DNA of 32,881 nucleotides, from assembly GCA_018003015.1 (NCBI GenBank), contig JAGNEZ010000064.1, forward strand, positions 1-32,881. Direction: 5' to 3'. The notes beneath the pieces were generated by a model, which was not told where the DNA came from, searched no databases, and was given only the letters and a program-made list of their open reading frames with translations. Made by a program: the position numbers and the translations under genes. This DNA comes from Phycisphaerae bacterium. GTDB taxonomy: Bacteria; Planctomycetota; Phycisphaerae; UBA1845; PWPN01. This document shows positions 7,668-15,573 of the stretch, piece after piece (position 1 is the first letter of the stretch; each line of letters begins with the position of its first letter).

Positions 7668-9953
7668 CTACTCCCACCCACCGAGTTTGATGATGTCCTG
7701 GAAGGTGACCAACACAAAGATGCCGATGATCAGCACCAGGCCGATCATCTGCGTGGCCACTTGCACCCTGATGCTGATGGGCGTTCCCTTGATCTTCTCG
7801 ATGATCAGGAATACGAACAGCCCGCCGTCAAAGATGGGCAGCGGCAGGAAGTTGATCACCGCGAGGTTGGCCGACATCATCGCCAGGAAGTAAAGGAGCT
7901 CCGGAATCCCAGCCTGGGCGACATCACTGCCGATCTTGATGATGCCGATTGGACCAGAGATCTGGTCCAGCCCCAGCGACCGGGTGAAGATCATCCGCTT
8001 CATGGCCAGATAAGCCTGCCCGATGAAGTAGTAGGTCTTGCGCACGCCGATCATCATGGCCTTCACCGGATTGGTCTCGCGAACCAGCTGCACCTCGTAT
8101 CGAGAAGCGATGTCAATGACGTACTGCACGCGGAGGACCCAGGGATCAACCATCTCCGCGGTCACGGCGAGCTTTTCCTTGTGGAGTACGCGATCGGCCT
8201 GATCCCAGAACTCGACGTCCACGGTCTTGCCGACGCACTGGGACAGCACTTCCCGCGCCCCCTGCCAGCTGTCGACGGTGAAGGAGCGGCGCCGACCGTC
8301 CTTCTCGATCTCGACGTTGGTCTGTCCGTTGATCGACGTGATCGTCCTGGCGCCCGGCAGATCAAACGTCGTGCCAAGTGTGTGAGGAACGTGCAGGGTG
8401 GCCGATACCTCCGGCTGGTTCTCGTGTACCCAGGTGAGCTTCACATCCGTGCCTGCCAGCTTGGTGAACCGCTCCACCAGCTCATCCCAGGTCGCCACCG
8501 GCTGATCGTTGATCTTGGTGATCTTCGAACCTCGCGGCATGATCGACTTGAGCCGCGCCGCGGGAGTCTCATTCTTCTCGACACCCTCCGTCAGGATGTC
8601 GGCCACGACAACCTCGTCGTTCTCGTGCCCCAGAATCTCGGCGCCAATCTGTGGAGACCGCTTGAAGAACCAGCCCGGCACTTTCGGGACCACCTTCAGA
8701 GCAACAACCTGGGGCTTGCCGTCCCTGTAACGCAGTACCTCGACCGGGATGGCTCTTTCGGGATTGTTCTCAATACTGGTCTTATACTCATCCAGCCGGG
8801 GCGCAACCTGGCTGCCCCACCGCACCAGAACGTCGCCCGGCAGGATCCCGGCCTGCTCGGCCCGCTGGCCTTCGACCACATCGGTCACCCGGATCCTCGG
8901 CACCAGCCCCAGCAGGTGGCCGCTGGATTCGCCAAACCGGCCTTCCGGGGTCAATGCCATGCGAGCCCTTCTCTTGACAATGCGCTCCACGGCCCCCGGC
9001 GCGTCGGCTCCGGAAACGCTTGCCGCCCGCCGAACCGTGAGTTCCGCGAAACGTCCTTTCAGGTCGGTCAGTAGATTGCTCGCCTCGAAGAGGCTCGAAA
9101 TGTCACGCCCGTTGACCTGGAGGATCTTGTCGCCGGCCTGCAGCTGCTCCTCATCGGACAGGGCCAGGTCCTTCATCGCCGCCGTGATCGACGTGTTCAG
9201 CGGAGGCGCGACGCCGATCTGGAGAATGTTCTTCTCCGCGTTCTTCTCGGGCAGAATCGTGACCGTCTCGGTGCGGACCTCACCGGACGCCCGATCCTTG
9301 CGCTGGTAGGTCAAGTGCAGCGGCTCGTCAGGATCGGAAAGCACCACGGCAGCTCGAAGATCGTTCTGGTCGGAGATCCACTCATCGTGAACCTTGACAA
9401 TCCGGTCGCCCACCTGGAGGCCGGCCTGCTCGGCAGGACTGCCCGGCAGGATCCATCCAACCACCGCCGTGGGGGATTCCATACCGATCATGAACACAAT
9501 CATGAACACCAGCGCGGCGAAGACCATGTTCATGATCACGCCCGCGGATACGATGATCATCCGTTGACCGGGCGGTTTGAAGAGAAACGAACGGGGATCG
9601 TCCTTCACGATCAGTTCGTCCTCTTTGTCGCCGAAGTCCTCCTGCCCCAGCATCTTGACGTACCCGCCCAGAGGCAAGGCATTGAAGGAATACCGGGTCT
9701 CGCCTCTGTCGAAACCAAACAACTCCTTGCCGAAGCCGATGGCGAACTTGTGCACCCGCACGCCGCAGGCCTTCGCCGCCAGGAAGTGGCCCAGCTCGTG
9801 AAAGAAAACCACCAGCGAAAAACCGATGAAAATCAGCACGTAAGACCAGATCGAACCCAGGTAGGATGAGAACGAAGCCTCCAGCCCGGCCGTCACCAGC
9901 TCGGTATCGACCGCCCCCGACATCCCAATCATGCCAATCACTGCTTCAAGCAT
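7668..9953 (-). CDS. rseP: RseP-like site-2 protease (M50) with expanded PDZ region
   Basis: 761 aa, much longer than the roughly 450 aa of E. coli RseP. It is an intramembrane zinc metalloprotease that cuts membrane-bound regulators such as anti-sigma factors. TM1 (about 35-50) leads to the zinc motif HELGH at 52-56. GGYVKMLGQEDF is at 96-107, the second membrane helix is near 133-157, GLDQISGPIG is at 661-670, and the third zinc ligand motif PIFDGG is at 706-711. Between them I see PDZ-like units around 160-235, 255-310, 345-415 and 440-520, each with an AGL..GD.I or similar core, plus a possible fifth remnant near 535-585. The start at 9953 overlaps the end of dxr by 16 bases, so the two are cotranscribed. 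Confidence 0.93.
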   Translation of the reverse strand: MLEAVIGMIGMSGAVDTELVTAGLEASFSSYLGSIWSYVLIFIGFSLVVFFHELGHFLAAKACGVRVHKFAIGFGKELFGFDRGETRYSFNALPLGGYVKMLGQEDFGDKEDELIVKDDPRSFLFKPPGQRMIIVSAGVIMNMVFAALVFMIVFMIGMESPTAVVGWILPGSPAEQAGLQVGDRIVKVHDEWISDQNDLRAAVVLSDPDEPLHLTYQRKDRASGEVRTETVTILPEKNAEKNILQIGVAPPLNTSITAAMKDLALSDEEQLQAGDKILQVNGRDISSLFEASNLLTDLKGRFAELTVRRAASVSGADAPGAVERIVKRRARMALTPEGRFGESSGHLLGLVPRIRVTDVVEGQRAEQAGILPGDVLVRWGSQVAPRLDEYKTSIENNPERAIPVEVLRYRDGKPQVVALKVVPKVPGWFFKRSPQIGAEILGHENDEVVVADILTEGVEKNETPAARLKSIMPRGSKITKINDQPVATWDELVERFTKLAGTDVKLTWVHENQPEVSATLHVPHTLGTTFDLPGARTITSINGQTNVEIEKDGRRRSFTVDSWQGAREVLSQCVGKTVDVEFWDQADRVLHKEKLAVTAEMVDPWVLRVQYVIDIASRYEVQLVRETNPVKAMMIGVRKTYYFIGQAYLAMKRMIFTRSLGLDQISGPIGIIKIGSDVAQAGIPELLYFLAMMSANLAVINFLPLPIFDGGLFVFLIIEKIKGTPISIRVQVATQMIGLVLIIGIFVLVTFQDIIKLGGWE

Positions 9954-11089
9954 TCAGCGACCTCGCGTCTAGCCCAGGCATCGGCGGCCAACAGCGCATC
10001 CAGGTCCGGCGCTGCCTGGACACTGTGCCGATCAAGCACCTGTCGAGCCAATTCGACAATCCGCCCGAACGGAATGCGCTCCTGGCGGAAGGCCTCGACG
10101 GCCTCTTCGTTGGCGGCGTTCAGGACCGCGCCCGCCGTCCCGCCTGTACGGGCAACCTCATATCCCAGCTCCAGGGCCGGGAACCGCTCAAAGTCCGGCG
10201 ACTCGAAGTTCAGGCGGCGGATGGTCGAGAAATCCAGCTTCCGCGCACACCCTTCCGCCCGGTCGGGACAGGTCAGAGCATACTGGATCGGCGTCTTCAT
10301 GTCAGGCGAACCCAACTGGGCAATGACCGAGCCGTCCACGAACTCGACCATCGAGTGAATAATCGACTCCGGGTGAATCACCACTTCAATTGAATCCGGC
10401 GAGAGATCGAACAACCACTTCGCTTCGATGATCTCCAGGGCCTTGTTCATCATCGTTGCCGAGTCAATCGTGATTTTAGGGCCCATATGCCACGTCGGGT
10501 GACGCAGGGCGTCCTGAAGGGTCGCCCCGGCCATCTGCTCGGCCGACCAGGCTCGGAACGGCCCGCCGCTGGCGGTCAGATAAATCTTCCGAACCTCACT
10601 TCGCCGCCCCGCGCTCATCGACTGAAAAACCGCAGAATGCTCGCTGTCGATCGGCAGCAGCACGGCTCCCGTCCTGGCCGCCAAGGACACAATGATCGAG
10701 CCGGCCACGACCAGGGCCTCTTTGTTCGCCAGCCCAACCTTCTTGCCGGCCTGCACCGCCGCCACCGTCGATTCTAACCCCGCCGCCCCCACGATCGCCG
10801 CCACCACGTAGTCCGTATCCGGACGCCTGGCCAGTTCGACCAGCCCGGCCGGCCCGGCAAGAAGCTCCGATCGACTGTCCAGAAAGGGCGCGATTTGAAT
10901 GGCGTTGGCCGGGTCCGCAACCGCGACGGCCGGAGGATGGAACTCCTGACACTGGGCGGCCAGTTCCTGCCACCGACGCTTGGCCCCCAGCCCCGCCACC
11001 TCGTAGTCCGGCGCCAAGGAGCGGAGCACGTCCAGCGTGCTCGTGCCGATGGAACCCGTTGACCCCAGGATGGTTACCCGCTTCGCCAC
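9938..11089 (-). CDS. dxr: 1-deoxy-D-xylulose 5-phosphate reductoisomerase
   Basis: 383 aa. It converts DXP to 2-C-methyl-D-erythritol 4-phosphate with NADPH, the first committed step of the MEP isoprenoid pathway. NADPH-binding GSTGSIG at 9-15, LANKEALV, the metal-binding D148-S-E150 in IDSEHSAVFQ, ASGGPF, HPTWHMGPKITIDSATMMNK, and HPESIIHSMVEF are all present. I chose GTG 11089, which gives the usual MAKRVTILGSTG N-terminus. The open frame continues to ATG 11164, but that would read through the promoter at 11114-11142 and add 25 non-conserved residues. It is followed by the overlapping rseP, a common bacterial pairing. Isoprenoid products would feed the UbiA enzyme encoded at 14418-15362. 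Confidence 0.97.
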   Translation of the reverse strand: MAKRVTILGSTGSIGTSTLDVLRSLAPDYEVAGLGAKRRWQELAAQCQEFHPPAVAVADPANAIQIAPFLDSRSELLAGPAGLVELARRPDTDYVVAAIVGAAGLESTVAAVQAGKKVGLANKEALVVAGSIIVSLAARTGAVLLPIDSEHSAVFQSMSAGRRSEVRKIYLTASGGPFRAWSAEQMAGATLQDALRHPTWHMGPKITIDSATMMNKALEIIEAKWLFDLSPDSIEVVIHPESIIHSMVEFVDGSVIAQLGSPDMKTPIQYALTCPDRAEGCARKLDFSTIRRLNFESPDFERFPALELGYEVARTGGTAGAVLNAANEEAVEAFRQERIPFGRIVELARQVLDRHSVQAAPDLDALLAADAWARREVAECLKQ

Positions 11090-11113
11090 GGTGTGCCCCG
11101 GTGAAAAAGCGCC

Positions 11114-11142
11114 ACTATAGGCCGCATCGGCGGGGGTGACAA
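11114..11142 (-). promoter_or_regulatory. Sigma70-like promoter for dxr-rseP
   Basis: Reading the - strand, TTGTCA (complement of 11137-11142, five of six consensus bases) is separated by exactly 17 bases from TATAGT (complement of 11114-11119, five of six). Transcription would begin near 11107, giving a leader of about 18 bases before GTG 11089. The two elements sit back to back with a + strand promoter only 6 bases away. Confidence 0.62.
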
Positions 11143-11148
11143 GAAGCG

Positions 11149-11177
11149 TTGCGACACCAGGCATCGGTTCCTATAAT
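11149..11177 (+). promoter_or_regulatory. Sigma70-like promoter for the Nudix/M50/threonine synthase side
   Basis: TTGCGA at 11149-11154 (four of six) and a perfect TATAAT at 11172-11177 are spaced by 17 bases. Transcription would begin near 11184, about 18 bases before the ATG at 11202. In a sequence this GC-rich an exact TATAAT with correct spacing is unlikely by chance. Its -35 element is 6 bases from the -35 element of the divergent dxr promoter. Confidence 0.65.
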
Positions 11178-11201
11178 CCCCAACAATCGAAGCGGGACTT
11201 G

Positions 11202-11747
11202 ATGAGCTCGAAATCCGATGATTCACCCATGAATCAAACGCTCCTGACCACAAAGAAGTTTACAGTCGAACGCCGGGAATACGTCATCCCAGGCGTCGGA
11301 GCAGTCCACCGCGAACTCGTCGTCCACCCCGGAGCCGTCCTCATCCTGCCCCTGCTCACCCCCGACAAGGTGGTCATGATCCATAACTACCGATTCAGCG
11401 TCGGCTCCGAGCTGCTCGAACTGCCTGCCGGTACCCTCGAGCCACCCGAGGATCCCCTGGATTGCGCCCGCCGGGAACTGGAGGAAGAGACGGGCTACGT
11501 CAGCAACAGAATCGAACCCCTCGGCCGCTTCTATACCTCCCCCGGTTTCACCAACGAGCTCATGGTCGCCTTCCTGGCCTCCGAACTGAAGGCCACCACC
11601 CCGCGGCCGGAAGCCACCGAGCAGATCCGCGTCACCACCCTGCCTCTGGCTGACGCCCTGGCCGCCACCAGCGACGGCCGTATCGTCGACGGCAAGACCA
11701 TCGCCGCCCTCCATCTGTACCATTTCCGCCGATCGAGGATGCCATGA
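11202..11747 (+). CDS. Nudix hydrolase, ADP-ribose pyrophosphatase-like
   Basis: 181 aa from ATG 11202; ATG 11229 is an alternative, and the frame stays open upstream to 11136 through the promoter. The complete Nudix box Gx5Ex7REUxEExGU occupies about residues 77-99 (GTLEPPED... RELEEETGY), preceded by the conserved ELPAGT strand. That ELPAGTLE form and the FYTSPGFTNELM segment after the box are typical of the ADP-ribose/ADP-sugar pyrophosphatase subfamily, which hydrolyses ADP-ribose to AMP and ribose 5-phosphate with Mg2+. The exact substrate is not proven by sequence. Its last codons overlap the start of the M50 protease by four bases (ATGA), so the two are translationally coupled. Confidence 0.9.
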   Translation: MSSKSDDSPMNQTLLTTKKFTVERREYVIPGVGAVHRELVVHPGAVLILPLLTPDKVVMIHNYRFSVGSELLELPAGTLEPPEDPLDCARRELEEETGYVSNRIEPLGRFYTSPGFTNELMVAFLASELKATTPRPEATEQIRVTTLPLADALAATSDGRIVDGKTIAALHLYHFRRSRMP

Positions 11748-12814
11748 GCTGGCGAGACCGAACCTGGAACCACGACGAGGGCAGACCGCGAAGGCCCTGG
11801 GGCGGCTTCAACACCGAGAACCCCATGGCCTGGGCTCCGTCGATCGGATCAGTCTTCGGCATCCGGATCAAGTTGCACATCATCTTCCTGATTTACCTTG
11901 CCGTGGAGTTGCTTCGATCGGCGTCTGAGGGAGGCTTCTGGTTCTCCTTGAGATACCTGATCATCCTCTTCGGGCTGGTCTTCCTCCACGAAATGGGCCA
12001 CTGCTTCGGTGCCCGCCGTGTGGGCGGCGACGCAAGCGAGGTCCTCATGTGGCCGCTGGGCGGCCTGGCCATGGTCTCCGTCCCACACAACCCGCGGGCC
12101 CACCTGATCAGCGCTGCCGCAGGACCGTTGGTCAACTTCGCTTTCTGCATGATCTCCGCAACCGTCCTGAGCCTCGCGGCCGGCTCGATTCAAGCCGTGC
12201 CCTGGAACCCATTCGAAGCTTACCCGTCCGAAGCGGCCTTGCCCCTGCTGGTGGGATCGACCGTATTCCTGCTGCTCTATCAGTTCTTCTATGTGAACTA
12301 CGTCCTCCTGCTCTTCAACGTCGTCTTGCCGCTTTTCCCGCTCGACGGCGGCCGTATCTGGCAGGCGATTCTGTGGTATCGACTCGGCTACAGTCGCTCC
12401 ATGCAGATCGCATCGACCGCCGGAATGATCGGAGCCGTGCTCCTCGGCGTGTTCGGACTGTTCAATCAGAACCTCATGCTCGTCGGGGTGGCCGTCTTCG
12501 CCTACCTGACCAGCATGCAGTACCGCAAGGCGGTTGTCGCCGACCCCGAATGGGCCGAAGCACCATGCGATATCAACGCATCTCCAGACCAGGCCGACGG
12601 TCCCAAGCGCCGCAGGGGCCTCTTCGGCAAGGGACTCTGGGAACGCAAGCGGACGAAGATCGCCGCCGAGGACGCCGAGGTGGATCGCATCCTCGTCAAG
12701 GTCCACGATCAGGGCATTCAAAGCCTGAGTCGCTCCGAAAAGAAGACCCTCGAGCGCGCCACCCGCCGGCAACAGGGCACGGACCGCCACGCCGGCCGAG
12801 TCGATCGCCTTTGA
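11744..12814 (+). CDS. Second site-2 protease family (M50) membrane metalloprotease
   Basis: 356 aa. Zinc motif HEMGH is at 82-86 and the third-ligand motif FPLDGGRIWQ is at 198-207; N131 in AAAGPLVNF is also typical. Around five or six membrane helices lie between 40 and 260. No PDZ or CBS domain is present, so it belongs to the compact M50 group (SpoIVFB/Rv-like) and not to the RseP group. The soluble tail has a basic linker and ends with VDRILVKVHDQGIQSLSRSEKK, which resembles the small C-terminal helical motif (DRIL.KI...G..SL...E...L) found after rhomboid and other membrane proteins. The substrate is unknown. The ATGA overlap couples it to the upstream Nudix gene. Confidence 0.88.
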   Translation: MSWRDRTWNHDEGRPRRPWGGFNTENPMAWAPSIGSVFGIRIKLHIIFLIYLAVELLRSASEGGFWFSLRYLIILFGLVFLHEMGHCFGARRVGGDASEVLMWPLGGLAMVSVPHNPRAHLISAAAGPLVNFAFCMISATVLSLAAGSIQAVPWNPFEAYPSEAALPLLVGSTVFLLLYQFFYVNYVLLLFNVVLPLFPLDGGRIWQAILWYRLGYSRSMQIASTAGMIGAVLLGVFGLFNQNLMLVGVAVFAYLTSMQYRKAVVADPEWAEAPCDINASPDQADGPKRRRGLFGKGLWERKRTKIAAEDAEVDRILVKVHDQGIQSLSRSEKKTLERATRRQQGTDRHAGRVDRL

Positions 12815-12838
12815 TCCACCCCGATAAACGCGTATACT
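12811..12838 (+). promoter_or_regulatory. Probable sigma70-like promoter for threonine synthase
   Basis: TTGATC at 12811-12816 and TATACT at 12833-12838 are spaced by 16 bases. Transcription would begin near 12845, giving a leader of about 54 bases. The -35 element overlaps the stop codon of the upstream protease gene. No leader-peptide attenuator is visible in the short leader. Confidence 0.5.
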
Positions 12839-12898
12839 GAGCCGCACGACCCGCTTCCCTTCGTCGTCCAGGAAGCACAACACGGCGGAACAACAACC

Positions 12899-14311
12899 AT
12901 GACCGAGAAAGCCTATCAGATCTGCATCAATCCGGATTGCCAGGCCACCTACGGCATCGACCAGATTCTCTTCAGTTGCGACAAGTGCAAGTCCCTGCTC
13001 GACGTCGTCTACGACTGGGAGCGGCTGGCCCTGCCTCGCTCGCTCGAGTACTTCGAGCACCGCTGGGGAACCAAGGGACTGTGGTCGGAGGGACGGCTCG
13101 ACTTCTCCGGGGTGTGGCGGTTCCGCGAACTGCTTCCATTCGTCCCGAACGAAGCCGTCGTCACCATCGGCGAAGGACGGACGCTGCTGGAGCAATGCGA
13201 CACGCTCGGCCGTCAGATCGGCATGAAACCCAGCCGCCTGTTCCTTCAGTACGAGGGGCTGAATCCCTCGGGCAGCTTCAAGGACAACGGTATGACCGCA
13301 GCGTTCAGCCTGGCCCGCATGCTCGGGCGGCGGCGCGTGGCCTGCGCCAGCACCGGGAACACCTCCGCCTCGCTGGCCATGTTCGCCAACAAGAGCGAGC
13401 CGCCCATGCAAGGCATCGTCTTCATCGGAACCGGCAAGATCGCCTACGGCAAGCTCTCCCAGGCCCTCGACTACGGCGCCCTCACCCTGCAGATCGAGGG
13501 CGATTTCGATGCCTGCCTTCGCCGGGTCATGCAGATCGCCGACAAGCTCGGCATCTACCTGATGAACTCCGTCAACCCGTTCCGCCTCGAAGGCCAGAAG
13601 GCGATCATGTACCGCGTCCTGGAGGCACTCGGCTGGCAAGTACCCGACTGGGTCATCGTGCCCGGCGGCAATCTCGGCAACTGCAGCGCATTCGGCAAGG
13701 CTTTCCGGGAACTGCAGGAGCTCGGCCTGATCAAACGCATCCCCCGCCTGGCCATCATCAACGCCACCGGCGCGAACACCCTCCACCAGCTGGTCGACAA
13801 GCACAAGGTCAGCTGGAACGGCGGACGATACGATCGCGACAAGGTCTCCGCACTGTACAGAGTGATGGACGACAGCCATTACCTGCCGCACACCATCGCG
13901 TCGGCCATCGAGATCTCCCGGCCCGTCAACCTGCCCAAGGCACTGCGGGCTCTGGACATCTGCAAGGGCGTGGTTCGCGAGGTCAGCGACGAGGTCATTC
14001 TGGAGCACAAAGCCCTTGTCGGCCGCTACGGTTTCGGCTGCGAGCCGGCCAGTGCCGCCAGCGTCGCCGGCCTCAACCTGCTCCTGAAACAACAGATCAT
14101 CTCGCCGGATGAAAACGTGGTCTGCATCCTCACCGGCCATGAACTGAAAGACCCCGACGCCACCGTCAAGTACCACACCGGCATCGACATGAAGGCCCTG
14201 ACTCCCCCACCGGCGGTCCCCCCGACCGGCGTCTGTGCCAACCCCCCCCGCCGGGTGGCCGACGATCTGGAGGCCATCTGCTCCGCGTTGGGCGAAACCC
14301 TGCCAGCGTGA
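12899..14311 (+). CDS. thrC: Threonine synthase
   Basis: 470 aa. A fold-type II PLP enzyme making threonine from O-phosphohomoserine. The PLP lysine is K128 in NPSGSFKDNGM; the STGNTSAS phosphate-recognition loop, VPGGNLGNCSAFGKAF and the C-terminal GYGFGCEPASAAS-like stretch (GRYGFGCEPASAA) follow. The N-terminus has a cysteine pattern C9-x4-C14-x12-C27-x2-C30 that reads as a small zinc-ribbon-like element, also found in other long threonine synthases. The ATG at 12899 is the natural start. No homoserine kinase or homoserine dehydrogenase gene is nearby. The C-terminus has a Pro-rich tail (TPPPAVPPTG) after the catalytic domain. It converges with ubiA. Confidence 0.93.
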   Translation: MTEKAYQICINPDCQATYGIDQILFSCDKCKSLLDVVYDWERLALPRSLEYFEHRWGTKGLWSEGRLDFSGVWRFRELLPFVPNEAVVTIGEGRTLLEQCDTLGRQIGMKPSRLFLQYEGLNPSGSFKDNGMTAAFSLARMLGRRRVACASTGNTSASLAMFANKSEPPMQGIVFIGTGKIAYGKLSQALDYGALTLQIEGDFDACLRRVMQIADKLGIYLMNSVNPFRLEGQKAIMYRVLEALGWQVPDWVIVPGGNLGNCSAFGKAFRELQELGLIKRIPRLAIINATGANTLHQLVDKHKVSWNGGRYDRDKVSALYRVMDDSHYLPHTIASAIEISRPVNLPKALRALDICKGVVREVSDEVILEHKALVGRYGFGCEPASAASVAGLNLLLKQQIISPDENVVCILTGHELKDPDATVKYHTGIDMKALTPPPAVPPTGVCANPPRRVADDLEAICSALGETLPA

Positions 14312-14316
14312 TAGAT

Positions 14317-14366
14317 GTCTAAGGAGTCTCAAGTAGTATTAGACCTCATATAGGAGGGTCCCCCTC
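14317..14366. terminator. Weak bidirectional terminator candidate between convergent thrC and ubiA
   Basis: Two inverted repeats lie in the 106 base gap: GTCTAA (14317-14322) with TTAGAC (14339-14344), and GAGGG-TCC-CCCTC at 14354-14366. Neither is followed by a clear T tract on either strand, so intrinsic termination is doubtful. A palindrome TTCCGGACCGGAA lies at 14380-14392. Confidence 0.22.
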
Positions 14367-14417
14367 TGGCACGGTACGCTTCCGGACCGGAATTCAAGGC
14401 AGAGGCTCCGGCACCGC

Positions 14418-15362
14418 TTACCGTCGACTCGAGTCCATGAGAACATCCCCAATGGTCAGCAGCCCGAGGAGCACGCTGACCACCCCGTTGATCGTGAAGA
14501 ACGCCAGCTTGACCCGGGACAGGTCGCCTGGCCGAACCAGCGCGTTCTCCACCGCCAGCAGCACCGCTACGACGCCCACGCCGGCGAAGTACAACCACCC
14601 CAGGCCGGTCAGGCCACCCAGCAACACGAGCAGACCCACGGTGGCCAGATGCGCCGCCCGCACGATCCACAGGGCGGGCCCAATGCCCAGCCGCGAGGGC
14701 AGACTGTACAGCCCTTCGGCCCGGTCGGTGGCAATGTCCTGGCAGGCATAGATGATGTCGAATCCGCCAATCCACAACGTCACCGTAGCCATCAGGACCA
14801 AGGCTGGCCAGCCCACCGATCCCGGATGGACGGCTAGCCACGCCCCCACCGGAGACAAGGCAATCGCACTTCCCAGCACGAAATGCGACAACCGCGTGAA
14901 TCGCTTGGTGTAGGAGTAGAAACACAGATAGCCAAGAACGGGCAGCGAGCAAGCCAGCGGCCAGCTGTTTCCGTCAAGCCACAGGAAACCGGCGCAGGAC
15001 AACTCAAAAACGAACACGGCCGCGAACAGGAACCCTGCCGCCTGCCGCTTCGAGAACACGCCGGCCGGTATCGCCCGGCCTTGGGTCCGGGGATTGCGGG
15101 CATCCAGCTCGGCATCGACGATCCTGTTGAAGGTCATGGCCACCGAGCGAGCCGCGACCATGCACGCCACAATCAGGATGATCTGCTCGGGCGAAGGATA
15201 GACATGACTCGCCTGCCCCGCGAGGTATGCCGCCCGCCCGGCCAGGAACGTCGCCATCAGCGCGAACGGCAAGGCAAACACCGAGTGCGCCAACTTGACC
15301 ATCTCACCCCATCGCAGCACCGCCCCCACGAAACCATGCGTACTCCGCGACGTTCCAGCCAT
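14418..15362 (-). CDS. UbiA-family prenyltransferase (quinone biosynthesis, 4-hydroxybenzoate or futalosine-route type)
   Basis: 314 aa integral membrane protein with about eight or nine helices. It attaches a polyprenyl chain to an aromatic acceptor. Both aspartate-rich motifs of the family are present: NRIVDAELD at 79-87 followed by ARNPRTQGRAIP, and DIIYACQDIATDR at 202-214. The second motif in this form (D..YA..D...D...G..S.P..LG) matches bacterial 4-hydroxybenzoate polyprenyltransferases and the MqnP-type enzymes of the futalosine menaquinone pathway; sequence alone does not separate these. ATG 15362 has a GGAGAG site about seven bases upstream. No other quinone genes are in the window. 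Confidence 0.9.
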   Translation of the reverse strand: MAGTSRSTHGFVGAVLRWGEMVKLAHSVFALPFALMATFLAGRAAYLAGQASHVYPSPEQIILIVACMVAARSVAMTFNRIVDAELDARNPRTQGRAIPAGVFSKRQAAGFLFAAVFVFELSCAGFLWLDGNSWPLACSLPVLGYLCFYSYTKRFTRLSHFVLGSAIALSPVGAWLAVHPGSVGWPALVLMATVTLWIGGFDIIYACQDIATDRAEGLYSLPSRLGIGPALWIVRAAHLATVGLLVLLGGLTGLGWLYFAGVGVVAVLLAVENALVRPGDLSRVKLAFFTINGVVSVLLGLLTIGDVLMDSSRR

Positions 15363-15573
15363 CCTCTATCTCTCCACGCCTTCCTCGAAACAGGACCCAG
15401 ATGAACGGGTGATGCCATCCACACCGGGAATCGTCGCCGGTCCATGGCTACGAGCCACGCGCGGCCGATCAGAACGAGGATCCCCAGAAGCCTGTCAGTC
15501 GGAGCGCGCCGTTGCTTTCGGTCGTCGCGATTCAGAAGCCTCCGAAACCAGTGCCGGAGTCGCCGTCTCCCCC

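Noticed and set aside
11849-14332. An 827 codon open frame on the - strand opposite the M50 and threonine synthase genes.
   Set aside because: Both + strand genes have complete motifs and promoters. The frame has no start signal and no recognisable domain, so it is an antisense shadow.
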